DNA of 37,080 nucleotides from a bacterium (GCA_003353795.1 PIVY01000027.1:1-37080); one strand, 5' to 3'. Positions 7,820 through 16,380 are shown, counted from the first letter of the stretch. Made by a program: numbers and translations. The notes: generated from the letters alone by a model not told the origin.

Positions 7820-9660
7820 TTTCCACGGATAAGCCCAAGACGATCAGGGTCATGTTCACGGCGTTCCGCGACGGTCTTCAGAGTGCGTTTGGCGGTAAAG
7901 TAAGGTTGCAGGACATCCTGCCGGCCATGGAGTTCTCGGCACAGCGGGCGGGGATCCGGCATTTCGAGTTCGGCGGTGGCGCGCGCTTCCAGGCACCCTA
8001 CTTCTACGTGGGCGAGGACCCGTTCGTCTGCCAGGACAAGATGCGCGATGCAGTGGGACCCGAATGCGATCTGCAGATCCTTACGCGCTCGGTGAGCGGC
8101 GTGACTCTCACGACCCAGGGACTGCCGGCTCTCACCATGCAGGCCCAGCTCATGGCCAAGCACAACACCACCTGGGACCGTAACTTCGACTTCATGAACG
8201 ACGTGGACAACCTGGTCAAGACCGGTCAGCCCATCGTCGATTCCGGCATGCACCACCAGGTCTGCGTGTCGATGATGGGCCTGCCGTTCGCCGACGACAA
8301 GGTCCACACGCCGGAGTTCTACATCGCCGTGGTCGAACGCCTGCTCAAGAGCGGCCTGCATTTCGATTCGCTGTGCATGAAGGACGCCTCGGGCACCACC
8401 GACCCCATGACCGTCTACAAGACCGCCAAGGGCATCCGCGCGATCCTGCCGCCCGAGGTGCTCTTGTGGCAGCACTCCCACGACACGGCCAGCACCGCTG
8501 TTGCGCAGTACATGGCCGGCATCGAGGGCGGCGTCGACGGGGTCGACCTCTCGGTGCGGCCCCTGGCTTCCGGTACCGTGCAGCCCGACGTGCGCTCCAT
8601 GGCCCACGGCCTCAAGGGCACCGGCTACACCCTGGACCTCGATGTCTCGCGCATGGCCGAGATCGAGAACCTGCTGATCGACGGCATGCATGACTACTAC
8701 TTCAACCCGGTCACGACCACCGCCGACGCGCGCGTGGTGGGCTTCCCCATGCCCGGCGGCGCCATCGGCCCCAACGTGCACATGATGAAGGAAGCGGGCA
8801 TCCTCAACAAATACGACCAGGTGCTGGCCGAATTTCCCGTGGTGGTGCAGGCAGGCGGTGCCTGGACCAGCGTCACCCCCGGCAGCCAGCAGTACTGGCT
8901 GCAGGCCTTCAACAACGTGCTGCACGGTCGGTGGAAGAAGATGGACCGCGGCTACGGCATGTCGGTGCTGGGTTACTTCGGCCGCACGCCCCTGCCCTCG
9001 GACCCCCACGTGGTGAAGATGGCCGCCGAGCAGCTGGAGATGCCGCCCTTCGAGGGCGATCCCCTGGAGGCGGCGCCGGACAGTCTGGCCCCCGCGAGGC
9101 AGGCGCTGCACGAACGTGGTCTCGAGACCACCGACGAGAATACCTTCCTGGTGGCCGCGGCCATCGTTCCGGGCAAGAACATGGAGCTCAACGAGGGTAT
9201 CCGCCTGCTGACCGGCCGGCCGAAGATCGTGCTGCCGCTCAAGACGGTGGACGAACCTGCGGCCAAGGCCGCACCGGCAGCAGCGGCGGCCCCGGCCTTT
9301 ACCGGCCCCGTGACCACCACCTGCACCGTGGCCGAGGGATCCTCCACACGGACCTTCCAGGTGACGATCGCACCGCCGGAGGGCGTGGGCGGCGCGCCGG
9401 CGGCGGCCTCGGCTCCTGCAGCCGCAGGAACCACGCCGGTCTACTCCCCCTTCGAGGGCAAGACCGAGCTGGTGGAGATCAACGTCAAGGTGGGCGATGC
9501 AGTCACCGACGGTCAGGTCGTCGCCTCGGTGGAGGCCATGAAGGCCAAGCACGACGTGAAGGCCCCCTGCGCCGGTACCGTGGCCAGTGTCGACGCCACC
9601 CTCGGCGACGACATCGGAGCGGGGCAGGCCATCCTCACGATCACCTCGAACGGGGGCTGA
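7816..9660 (+). CDS. oadA: Biotin-dependent carboxyltransferase, OadA/PycB-like alpha subunit with fused biotin domain
   Basis: This 614-aa protein transfers a carboxyl group from an oxo-acid, most likely oxaloacetate, to its own biotin. Its TIM-barrel carboxyltransferase domain (about residues 10-300) shows the RDGLQS motif, FGGGARF, FMNDVDN, the metal-site stretch CMKDASG, HSHDTAS, and DGVDLSVRPLASGTVQP. A PYC_OADA-type middle domain follows to about residue 470. A flexible Ala/Pro-rich linker leads to a biotinyl domain at about 535-614 with VEAMKAKHD, where Lys576 is the expected biotin site. Several canonical positions differ: RDGLQSAFGGK replaces RDaHQSLlATR, GGGARF replaces WGGATF, and EAMKA replaces EAMKM. 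The substrate could therefore differ. The start at 7816 follows GAGGAGAAG and overlaps oadG by 4 nt; the upstream-extended frame is not protein-like. Confidence 0.85.
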   Translation: MISTDKPKTIRVMFTAFRDGLQSAFGGKVRLQDILPAMEFSAQRAGIRHFEFGGGARFQAPYFYVGEDPFVCQDKMRDAVGPECDLQILTRSVSGVTLTTQGLPALTMQAQLMAKHNTTWDRNFDFMNDVDNLVKTGQPIVDSGMHHQVCVSMMGLPFADDKVHTPEFYIAVVERLLKSGLHFDSLCMKDASGTTDPMTVYKTAKGIRAILPPEVLLWQHSHDTASTAVAQYMAGIEGGVDGVDLSVRPLASGTVQPDVRSMAHGLKGTGYTLDLDVSRMAEIENLLIDGMHDYYFNPVTTTADARVVGFPMPGGAIGPNVHMMKEAGILNKYDQVLAEFPVVVQAGGAWTSVTPGSQQYWLQAFNNVLHGRWKKMDRGYGMSVLGYFGRTPLPSDPHVVKMAAEQLEMPPFEGDPLEAAPDSLAPARQALHERGLETTDENTFLVAAAIVPGKNMELNEGIRLLTGRPKIVLPLKTVDEPAAKAAPAAAAAPAFTGPVTTTCTVAEGSSTRTFQVTIAPPEGVGGAPAAASAPAAAGTTPVYSPFEGKTELVEINVKVGDAVTDGQVVASVEAMKAKHDVKAPCAGTVASVDATLGDDIGAGQAILTITSNGG

Positions 9661-9661
9661 T

Positions 9662-10825
9662 ATGGAGGCCCTCACGAAGCTGGTGACCGACTCGGGCTTC
9701 GCCGGTCTCGACTGGCAAGCCCTGGTCATGTTCGCCGTGGGCGGGGTGCTCATCTACCTGGCCATCCGCAAGCAGTACGAGCCACTGCTGCTGATTCCCA
9801 TCGGCTTCGGTGCGATCCTGGCCAACCTGCCGCTGGCCAACATGTCCGCGGCCCACGGGTTCGTGCAGAACCCGGATCATCCGACGCACTTCCTGCTGCA
9901 GATGGTCTACGACGCGGGTATCCGCACCGAGTTCCTGCCGCCGGTGATCTTCCTCGGCGTCGGTGCGCTCACCGATTTCCGCCCGCTCCTGGGCAGGCCG
10001 ATCACGTTCATGCTGGGCGCCGCGGCCCAGCTGGGCATCTTCATCGCGGCGCTCGGTGCGTTCTACATCTTCGGCGACACCTTCACCCTCAAGGAAGCCG
10101 CATCGATCGGCATCATCGGCGGCGCCGACGGACCCACGTCGATCTTCCTGGCCAGCAAGCTCGCACCCGAACTTCTGGGCGCCATCGCCGTGGCGGCCTA
10201 CAGCTACATGGCCCTGGTGCCGGTCATCCAGCCGCCGATCATGCGGCTCTTGACCACGCAGTCCGAGCGCGAGATCGAGATGAAGCAGGCCAAGCCGGTG
10301 TCCCAGACGGCGGTCATCCTCTTCCCGATCCTGACGGCCGTGATCGCGATCCTGGCCGTGCCCACCTGCGCGCCCCTGCTCGGCATGCTGATGTTCGGCA
10401 ACCTGCTGCGCGAGTCGCAGGTGACCGACCGGCTGTTCAAGACCGCCGGCGGACCGCTCGTCAACGTGGTGACCATCTTCCTGGGCATCACCGTGGGCGC
10501 CACCATGGAGGGACACTCGTTCCTGCAGGCCCGCACGCTCTTCATCTTGATCATCGGCGCGGTGGCGTTCAGTTTCTCGACCTTCGGCGGCGTGGTCTTC
10601 GCCAAGACGCTGAATCTGATGCTGCCCAAGGGCAAGAAGATCAACCCGTGCATCGGCGCGGCCGGCGTGTCGGCCGTGCCCATGGCGGCGCGGGTGGTGC
10701 AGACCTTCGTCTCGGGCAGCACCGGCGGCAGGGTGAACCCGCTCATGGCCGCCATGGGTCCGAACGTGGCCGGCGTCATCGGCTCGGCGGTGGCGGCGGG
10801 AGTGTTCCTGCAACTGTTCGGATAG
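9662..10825 (+). CDS. oadB: Sodium-pumping decarboxylase beta subunit (OadB family)
   Basis: This 387-aa membrane protein has about nine hydrophobic segments. It decarboxylates carboxybiotin and couples this to Na+ export across the inner membrane. The family signature GGADGPTSIFLASKLAPELL (Asp156 equivalent to the conserved Na+/proton-binding Asp) and the C-terminal GAAGVSAVPMAARV motif are both present. Length is close to the family norm of 375-430 aa. The ATG at 9662 lies 1 nt after the alpha-subunit stop, so it is part of the same operon. The frame can be extended upstream into the biotin domain, but that part reads as a shadow of oadA. Confidence 0.92.
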   Translation: MEALTKLVTDSGFAGLDWQALVMFAVGGVLIYLAIRKQYEPLLLIPIGFGAILANLPLANMSAAHGFVQNPDHPTHFLLQMVYDAGIRTEFLPPVIFLGVGALTDFRPLLGRPITFMLGAAAQLGIFIAALGAFYIFGDTFTLKEAASIGIIGGADGPTSIFLASKLAPELLGAIAVAAYSYMALVPVIQPPIMRLLTTQSEREIEMKQAKPVSQTAVILFPILTAVIAILAVPTCAPLLGMLMFGNLLRESQVTDRLFKTAGGPLVNVVTIFLGITVGATMEGHSFLQARTLFILIIGAVAFSFSTFGGVVFAKTLNLMLPKGKKINPCIGAAGVSAVPMAARVVQTFVSGSTGGRVNPLMAAMGPNVAGVIGSAVAAGVFLQLFG

Positions 10826-10834
10826 GACGCGGCC

Positions 10835-12073
10835 ATGCACGACGTCGTCATCGTGGGCGCCGGACCGGCCGGATTGACGGCGGCCATCGCCGCGACCACG
10901 GCCGGCGCGTCGGTCCTGGTTCTCGAGGGCGGTCCGAAACCGGGCCGCAAGCTCCTCGCCTCGGGCGGCGGCCGCTGCAACGTCACCAACACGTTGCCGG
11001 CCGCCGTTTTCATGGAGCGTTTCGGCCGCTTCGGTCGCTTCATGCAGCCCGCTCTCGATCAGTTCGGCAGCCATGATCTGCGCGAGTTCCTCGGGCGGTT
11101 GGGCGTACAGACCCACGCCCCCGATGGCTTCCACGTCTTCCCCACCGACCACGACGCCCGCAGCGTGCTCGACGCCCTCGTGACCGAACTGGCGCGGCTG
11201 GGTGGCGACGTGCGGATCGAAAGCCCGGTGGTCGATCTGTCCGTCTCGAACGGCCGTACAGTGGGCGTGGTCTGCGAGTCCGGATCGGTGCCCGCCGGGT
11301 CCGTGATCCTGGCCTGCGGCGGCTGCGGCTACCCGGCGCTCGGCGGCAACGACTCCGGCTATCGCCTGGCGGCCGCCCATGGCCACCGACTCGAGCCCGA
11401 GCATCCGGGCATGGTTGCGCTCCTGGTTCGCGAGGACTGGCCCGCCCGCTGCATCGCCGACACCGTGCCGCGCGCCAAGCTGAGCGTCCGCCGTTCCGGC
11501 AAGCAGAGGATCTCCGGCACCGGCGACCTCATCTTCACCCGCACCGGTCTCGCCGGTCCGGTGATCCTGGACCTCTCCCGCGAGATCACGCCGATCCTCG
11601 CCACCGATGGCGAACTGTTGCTCGACCTGGAACTGACCGGCCGCACCCAGGCCGAGTGGCTCGCCGACCTCGATCGCGCCCGCGAACAAGAACCGCGATC
11701 CACCGTCGCAACCTGGCTGAGCACGACCCGCAAGGTCGCCCCCACGGTGGGAGCCGTCTTCTGCGAACTTGTCGCGGTGGACACCACCTGGCCCCTCGAA
11801 CGTCTCGGGCGCGGACACCGCAACCAACTCGCCGCATCGCTCGCCCGTACTCAGGTCACCGTGACCGGCCACGCCGGCTGGGACCGCGCCATGGTCATGC
11901 GCGGCGGCGTGTCACTGCGAGATGTCCGGCCGGAAACTCTCGAAAGCCGCAGGGTCGAGGATCTTTATCTGGCCGGCGAAATGCTCGATCTCGACGGCCC
12001 CTGCGGAGGCTTCAATCTGCAATGGGCGTTCGCCTCGGGGCATCTGGCGGGGTCGAGCGCCGCCGCCGGCTGA
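10835..12073 (+). CDS. BaiN/HI0933-family FAD-dependent oxidoreductase
   Basis: This 412-aa flavoprotein begins with a Rossmann dinucleotide-binding motif (VVIVGAGPAGLTAAIAA, residues 4-20). It carries the family-specific GRKLLASGGGRCNVTN at residues 37-52. The C-terminal FAD motif LYLAGEMLDLDGPCGGFNLQ is intact. Members are annotated as NAD(P)/FAD-dependent oxidoreductases or aminoacetone oxidases; BaiN acts in bile-acid reduction, but most homologues have no known substrate. It starts 9 nt after oadB, with AGGA about 8 nt before its ATG, and probably belongs to the same transcript. A functional link to the decarboxylase is not evident. Confidence 0.88.
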   Translation: MHDVVIVGAGPAGLTAAIAATTAGASVLVLEGGPKPGRKLLASGGGRCNVTNTLPAAVFMERFGRFGRFMQPALDQFGSHDLREFLGRLGVQTHAPDGFHVFPTDHDARSVLDALVTELARLGGDVRIESPVVDLSVSNGRTVGVVCESGSVPAGSVILACGGCGYPALGGNDSGYRLAAAHGHRLEPEHPGMVALLVREDWPARCIADTVPRAKLSVRRSGKQRISGTGDLIFTRTGLAGPVILDLSREITPILATDGELLLDLELTGRTQAEWLADLDRAREQEPRSTVATWLSTTRKVAPTVGAVFCELVAVDTTWPLERLGRGHRNQLAASLARTQVTVTGHAGWDRAMVMRGGVSLRDVRPETLESRRVEDLYLAGEMLDLDGPCGGFNLQWAFASGHLAGSSAAAG

Positions 12074-12311
12074 GTCGGATCGCGGCGTTCATTTCGTCAA
12101 GGCCCTGGCGTCGCGGACGAAGAAACACTAGATTGCCTCTCGAGATCGGGCGCCAGCCCGACAGCGGCGAACAACAGGACCTCTCGATCTACCCCCGAGG
12201 TCTCGCCGCCACGAAACCCCTTCTTACCCTCAACTGTTGTACGGGTCGGATACTCACGACCGTGACGTGCGGGCCTCTGTCTGCACGCTGGCGGCGGAGA
12301 CTATTATTTTC
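12074..12311 (+). promoter_or_regulatory. Structured leader region of the DEAD-box helicase gene
   Basis: This is a 238-nt non-coding gap. It holds a TAGATT -10-like hexamer at 12129-12134, with only a weak -35. It also holds a 6-bp hairpin at 12146-12161 (TCGGGC/GCCCGA, loop GCCA) and a bulged 7-bp hairpin at 12241-12263 (ACGGGTCG/CGACCGT). A pyrimidine-rich stretch lies between them. Long structured leaders are typical of cold-induced DEAD-box helicase genes, so post-transcriptional control is plausible. No known riboswitch was recognised. Confidence 0.4.
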
Positions 12312-13613
12312 ATGTCTGAAACCAAGACCAACACGGCCGACGGCTTCGATCAGTTCGAGCTCCACGAGACCCTCCTGCGAGGCGTCCGTGACGCCGGCTT
12401 CGATCAGCCCCGGCCCATCCAGATCGACACCATTCCCGCCGGCCTCGAGGGCCGCGACGTGCTGGGCCTCGCTCAGACCGGCACCGGCAAGACGGCCGCC
12501 TTCGCGCTGACGCTGCTGGACTGGATCCTCCACGAACGCAGCAAGGGCATCCAGGCGCTGGTGCTCGCGCCGACGCGGGAACTGGCCACCCAGATCGCGG
12601 CCGAGATCGACATGCTCGCCCGCCACACCCGCGTGAAGCTGGCCGTCATCTACGGCGGCGTTCCGCAGAGCAAGCAGGTGAGCCGCCTGAGGGCGCGCCC
12701 CGAGATCGTCGTCGGTTGCCCCGGCCGGGTCCTCGACCTCATCGAGCAGGGACTCCTGCGCCTCGACAAGGTCGAAGCCCTGGTGCTCGACGAGGCGGAC
12801 CACATGTTCGACATGGGCTTTCTGCCCACCATCCGCAAGATCATCGCCGAGATCCCCGTGGAACGGCAGAACCTGCTCTTCTCGGCGACCATGCCCAAGG
12901 AGATCCGCCGCCTGGCCAACGAGATGCTCCACGAGCCCCACGTGGTGGAGCTGGCCGACTCCGCGCCTGCCGAGACCATCGACCACGCCCTCGTGATGGT
13001 GGCCGAGCAGCGCAAGCGCGACCTCCTCGAACACCTCTTGAGCCGCGACGATTGCGACTCGGCCATCGTCTTCACCCGCACCAAGCACCGCGCCAAGCGT
13101 CTGGCCACCCAGCTCGCCAAGGCGGGGCACCAGGCCGTGGGGCTGCAGGGCAACATGTCGCAGGCCCAGCGTGATCGGGCCATGGCCGGCTTCCGGTCGC
13201 GCCGGTTCAACATCCTGGTGGCGACGGACATCGTGGCCCGCGGCATCGACGTGAGCGGCATCTCCCACGTCATCAATTTCGACGTGCCGACCACGCCGGA
13301 GGGCTACACGCACCGCATCGGCCGCACGGGTCGCGCCGAGCTCACGGGCATGGCCACCACCTTCGTCACCGGCGACGACTTTAGCTGGCTGCGCGCCACC
13401 GAGCGCATGATCGGCGCGCCCATCCAGCGCCAGCTGGTGGAGGGATTCGAGTCGGCCGGCGAACGGCCCCGCGACGACCGCAACCCCCGGCGCGCCGGCG
13501 GCGGCGGCGGCAATCAAGGCGGCGGACAGCGTGGTGGACAGCGGCGGAATCGTCCCGGCGGATCCAGCGGTTCCGGCGGCGGACGCGGCCAGCAACGGCG
13601 GCGCACCCGCTAG
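12312..13613 (+). CDS. DEAD-box ATP-dependent RNA helicase (RhlE/CsdA-like)
   Basis: This 433-aa helicase unwinds structured RNA in the cytoplasm, in ribosome assembly or cold adaptation. All core motifs are visible in order: a Q motif (GFDQPRPIQ), Walker A AQTGTGKT with Lys60, PTRELATQ, CPGRVLD (in place of the usual TPGR), DEAD at residues 160-163, SAT in LLFSATMP, VFTRTKHRAKRLA, LVATDIVARGIDV and HRIGRTGR. The C-terminal tail after about residue 390 is Gly/Arg/Gln-rich, an RGG-like RNA-binding tail. The start at 12312 is the first Met before the conserved N-terminus; GGAG lies some 14 nt upstream, further than usual. Which DEAD-box subfamily it belongs to is uncertain. Confidence 0.93.
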   Translation: MSETKTNTADGFDQFELHETLLRGVRDAGFDQPRPIQIDTIPAGLEGRDVLGLAQTGTGKTAAFALTLLDWILHERSKGIQALVLAPTRELATQIAAEIDMLARHTRVKLAVIYGGVPQSKQVSRLRARPEIVVGCPGRVLDLIEQGLLRLDKVEALVLDEADHMFDMGFLPTIRKIIAEIPVERQNLLFSATMPKEIRRLANEMLHEPHVVELADSAPAETIDHALVMVAEQRKRDLLEHLLSRDDCDSAIVFTRTKHRAKRLATQLAKAGHQAVGLQGNMSQAQRDRAMAGFRSRRFNILVATDIVARGIDVSGISHVINFDVPTTPEGYTHRIGRTGRAELTGMATTFVTGDDFSWLRATERMIGAPIQRQLVEGFESAGERPRDDRNPRRAGGGGGNQGGGQRGGQRRNRPGGSSGSGGGRGQQRRRTR

Positions 13614-13626
13614 CGACGAGATCCGG

Positions 13627-13652
13627 GGGCGGGCGGCAATGGTCGCCCGCCC
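13627..13652 (+). terminator. Hairpin terminator after the helicase gene
   Basis: A 9-bp perfect G+C stem (GGGCGGGCG/CGCCCGCCC) with an 8-nt loop lies 13 nt after the helicase stop. There is no U-tract. Position and strength fit an intrinsic terminator of a high-G+C genome. Confidence 0.6.
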
Positions 13653-13662
13653 TCGCGGTCGG

Positions 13663-13691
13663 TTGACGACCCGTCGGCCGTCGGGGACAAT
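13663..13691 (+). promoter_or_regulatory. Sigma-70-type promoter giving a near-leaderless mRNA
   Basis: TTGACG (13663-13668) and GACAAT (13686-13691) are separated by the optimal 17 nt, matching consensus in 5/6 and 4/6 positions. Transcription should start about 6-8 nt further on, at about 13698. That is only a few bases before the ATG at 13701. No Shine-Dalgarno sequence precedes that ATG, which is consistent with a leaderless or near-leaderless transcript. Confidence 0.6.
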
Positions 13692-13700
13692 CACGGCGTC

Positions 13701-15071
13701 ATGACCAGCTACCTCATCATCAACGCCACCCTCGTCGACGCTCAGGTCGAGCGCCGAGGTTCCTTGCGCACCGACGGGGAGCGCATCGCCGAGATCGTCC
13801 TGCCCGGCGCCGACCTCGCGACCGTGGCCGAACGCCACGGTTGCACCATCGTCGATGCCGCCGGCCGCTGGCTCATTCCCGGCGCCGTCGATCCCCACGT
13901 CCACTTCGCCTTGCCCGCCGGCGGCACAGTCACCGTCGACGACTTCGCCTCCGGTTCACGCAGCGCCCTGGCCGGCGGCACCACAACCATCATCGATTTC
14001 GTGACGCCGGGGCGGGACCAGTCCGTGGTCGAGGCCGCCGAACTGCGTCTGGCCGAGGCCGCACGATCCTGTTGCGATTTCGCCCTCCACGCCAGCGCCA
14101 CTGCCTGGCGCCCTTCCACCGCCGTCGAGCTTCGCGAATGTCGCGACCGTCTCGGTCTCCGCTCGCTCAAGCTCTACCTCGCGTACCTCGAGTCCATCGG
14201 CCTCTTCGACGACGACATCGCCAGGGCCATGCAGACCGCCGCCGATCTCGACCTCACCGTGCTCTTGCACTGCGAGGATGGCGTCGAGGTCACGCACCGC
14301 CAGCAGCAACTCCTGGCGGCCGGAGATACCGGCCCTTCCGCCCATCCCCGATCGCGACCGCCCGAGGTCGAAACGGCCGCCGTGGTTCGCGCCCTCGACC
14401 TGGCGGCGCGCACCGGCTGTCGGCCCTACGTGGTGCACGTCTCGGCGGCCAGTTCCCTGGCGGCCATCACGGCGGCCCGCGCTCGCGGTCAGACCGTGCT
14501 GTCGGAGACCTGCCCCCAGTACCTGATGCTGGACGCGGCGCGGTACGAGGCCTCGTTCGCAGACGCCGCCGCGGCCGTCATGAGTCCGCCGTTGCGAACG
14601 CCCGCCCACGGCACCGCCCTTCGCGAGGCTCTCCCCCGCGGCGATTTCGACGTGCTGGCCACCGACCATTGCGCGTTCGCCCGCGCCCAGAAGGACCTCG
14701 GCCGCCTCGACTTCACCCGCATTCCCGGCGGCGCCGCCGGGGTGGAGCATCGCCTGGCGCTCAGCCACACCCTCGGCCTCGCGCCCACCGACTGGGTCCG
14801 GCTCGTGGCGCAGCGACCGGCGGAGATCTTCGGTCTTTACCCACGCAAGGGCAGCCTCGAGCCCGGCGCCGACGCCGACCTGGTGCTCTGGGATCCCGCC
14901 GCGGAATGGACGATCACGAGCGCCGCCGACCATCATCCCGGCGACCACAGCATCTGGGAGGGCTTCCCGGTAAAGGGTCGCGCCGAGAAGGTCTGGTTGC
15001 GGGGAACGATGGTCGTGGACGGCGCCGAGGTGACCGCGAGGGACGGTGAGGGCCGATTCTTGCTAGATTGA
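13701..15071 (+). CDS. Dihydropyrimidinase / D-hydantoinase-type amidohydrolase
   Basis: This 456-aa cytoplasmic enzyme should hydrolyse cyclic amides such as dihydropyrimidines or hydantoins (reductive pyrimidine catabolism). The complete binuclear metal site of the family is visible: DPHVHF (His66, His68), SLKLYLAY (Lys157, the residue normally carboxylated), LLHCED (His190), VVHVSA (His246) and ATDHCAF (Asp322). ETCPQYL and the C-terminal GSLEPGADADLVLWDP are also typical. Length matches the family (about 450-480 aa). It stands alone, with no pyrimidine reductase or ureidopropionase next to it, so the substrate is open; allantoinase or a related hydantoinase cannot be excluded. Confidence 0.88.
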   Translation: MTSYLIINATLVDAQVERRGSLRTDGERIAEIVLPGADLATVAERHGCTIVDAAGRWLIPGAVDPHVHFALPAGGTVTVDDFASGSRSALAGGTTTIIDFVTPGRDQSVVEAAELRLAEAARSCCDFALHASATAWRPSTAVELRECRDRLGLRSLKLYLAYLESIGLFDDDIARAMQTAADLDLTVLLHCEDGVEVTHRQQQLLAAGDTGPSAHPRSRPPEVETAAVVRALDLAARTGCRPYVVHVSAASSLAAITAARARGQTVLSETCPQYLMLDAARYEASFADAAAAVMSPPLRTPAHGTALREALPRGDFDVLATDHCAFARAQKDLGRLDFTRIPGGAAGVEHRLALSHTLGLAPTDWVRLVAQRPAEIFGLYPRKGSLEPGADADLVLWDPAAEWTITSAADHHPGDHSIWEGFPVKGRAEKVWLRGTMVVDGAEVTARDGEGRFLLD

Positions 15072-15165
15072 CCGTGAGACCGGTCGCTCCCGGCCCCGTC
15101 GTGAACAAGCCGACTGGCCGGGCATCGGCCCCAAATCGACGATAACCGGCCCGAAAGGACACGCC

Positions 15166-15810
15166 ATGCGCCCCCGCAGGTCTGCCCTCGCCATGCTCGC
15201 TGCCCTGATCCTGGTCGCATTCTGCCTGCCCGCCGTGTCCCAGACCGGCAGTTCCGGCTCCCTCAGCAACAAGGAGATCAACGACCTCAAGCGCGAGATC
15301 CAGCACAAGGAGCGCCGACTCAAGAGCTTCGAGTCGGCCATCCGCAAGCTGGAGACGGCGGCCCGCCAGAGCAGCAACTCCAGTGCGCGCAAGGCCGTGG
15401 AGAACGCCGAGGACCTCATGCGCGAGGTGATCCGCGTCGAGGAGCAGAAGCTGGGCCAGGACTACACGATCACGCAGCACGGCGAGGAGGCCGAGACGGT
15501 CCACACCAACGACCTCACCGACGAGCGCGGCGTGCGCACCAACAGCCGCCGGCGCTACGCGTTGCCCGCCGACACACCGCCTGAGTACATCCGCCTCGTC
15601 CGCCTGCAGGAGATCTACGTGACCCTGCAACGATCGCGCGAGCAGGCCATCACCCGCACCGGCGGCGCACCGGAGCGTTACGGCAACCTGGTCAGGGAAT
15701 TCGCCGACCTCATGCGCACCGACCTGGCGGAATTGCAGGCCAAGTTGCCCGAGCAGGATGACCCGGTTCTCTACTATCCGATGAAGACCGACTCCACGAA
15801 GACCAAGTAG
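15166..15810 (+). CDS. Exported coiled-coil protein of unknown function
   Basis: This 214-aa protein has a signal peptide (SALAMLAALILVAFCLPAVS). Residues about 35-105 are a charged, heptad-like helical region (NDLKREIQHKERRLKSFES and following) suggesting a coiled coil. The rest is charged and mixed. The start at 15166 has AAGGA about 7 nt upstream. I do not recognise a family. It probably acts in the periplasm. A TGCTAGATT sequence at 15061-15069 resembles an extended -10 and could be its promoter, within the end of the previous gene. Confidence 0.75.
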   Translation: MRPRRSALAMLAALILVAFCLPAVSQTGSSGSLSNKEINDLKREIQHKERRLKSFESAIRKLETAARQSSNSSARKAVENAEDLMREVIRVEEQKLGQDYTITQHGEEAETVHTNDLTDERGVRTNSRRRYALPADTPPEYIRLVRLQEIYVTLQRSREQAITRTGGAPERYGNLVREFADLMRTDLAELQAKLPEQDDPVLYYPMKTDSTKTK

Positions 15811-15838
15811 CCCCGTCGACGGACGGCGCCCCGGAACC

Positions 15839-15877
15839 GACGCCCGGCCACGAGGTCATTGCACCCGGCCGGGCGTC
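15839..15877 (+). terminator. Hairpin terminator, 11-bp stem
   Basis: GACGCCCGGCC (15839-15849) pairs perfectly with GGCCGGGCGTC (15867-15877) across a 17-nt loop. It begins 29 nt after the stop of the coiled-coil gene. It overlaps the -35 box of the next gene's promoter candidate, so termination and initiation signals are interleaved. Confidence 0.6.
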
Positions 15878-15887
15878 AGCGTATGCT
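15859..15887 (+). promoter_or_regulatory. Promoter candidate for the YCII-like gene
   Basis: TTGCAC (15859-15864) and TATGCT (15882-15887) have a 17-nt spacer. The expected start site near 15894 gives a leader of about 75 nt. The -35 box lies inside the loop and stem of the preceding terminator hairpin. Confidence 0.45.
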
Positions 15888-15969
15888 GATGCCATTGAAA
15901 TCGGCCGGGCGGCCCGTATCGACGGAGCGTCCCCGCCTGCATCGCAACGTCATCGCGAAAGGAACCGCC

Positions 15970-16380
15970 ATGAAGCGCCCCGTGATCGCCCTCGTCCTCG
16001 TCGCCCTCTGCCTGTCTCTCGCCCTGCCGGCTCTGGCCCAGACGGGATCCGGAAAGGTCAAGTTCGGGGAATACTACGTGATCTTCGCCGAGCGTGGTCC
16101 CACCTGGGAGCCGCAGACCAGTGAGCACGGCATGGAGGTTCGCATGCAGGTGCTCGAGGGCCTCAAGAAGCTCCTGCTGGAGAGCGAGAATCTCATCATC
16201 GCGGGCCTGGTCAACGACGGCTCGGGCGCCGAGTTCATCATGATCGTCCAGACCGAGGACGAGATGGGCATGCGCCGGTACCTGAACGACGCGCCCAACG
16301 TGAAGAACGGCTTCTTCAACCTGAAGATCCACTCGTTCAGCGGTCCGGACGGATTGAGGCTGGAGACCACTCCGCGGTAG
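15970..16380 (+). CDS. Exported YCII-like domain protein
   Basis: This 136-aa protein has a signal peptide (ALVLVALCLSLALPALA) followed by a compact alpha/beta domain. The pattern YYVIFAERGP, then a helix, then IIAGLVNDGSGAEFIMIVQT and a short NDAPNVKNGFFNLKIHSF strand resembles YCII-related domains of the dimeric alpha/beta-barrel superfamily. The start at 15970 follows GAAAGGA; the longer frame upstream is not protein-like. YCII proteins are normally cytoplasmic and often have an active-site His/Asp pair that I cannot assign here. An exported version is less common. Function is unknown. Confidence 0.65.
   Translation: MKRPVIALVLVALCLSLALPALAQTGSGKVKFGEYYVIFAERGPTWEPQTSEHGMEVRMQVLEGLKKLLLESENLIIAGLVNDGSGAEFIMIVQTEDEMGMRRYLNDAPNVKNGFFNLKIHSFSGPDGLRLETTPR

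Noticed and set aside
7447..9753. A 768-codon open frame on the minus strand
   Set aside because: It lies opposite oadG, oadA and part of oadB, is rich in Gly, His, Arg and Val, and has no domain pattern. Such frames arise from third-position G+C bias.
9641..11872. A 743-codon open frame on the minus strand
   Set aside because: It is antisense to oadB and the flavoprotein gene, both of which have clear family motifs. Its composition is low-complexity.
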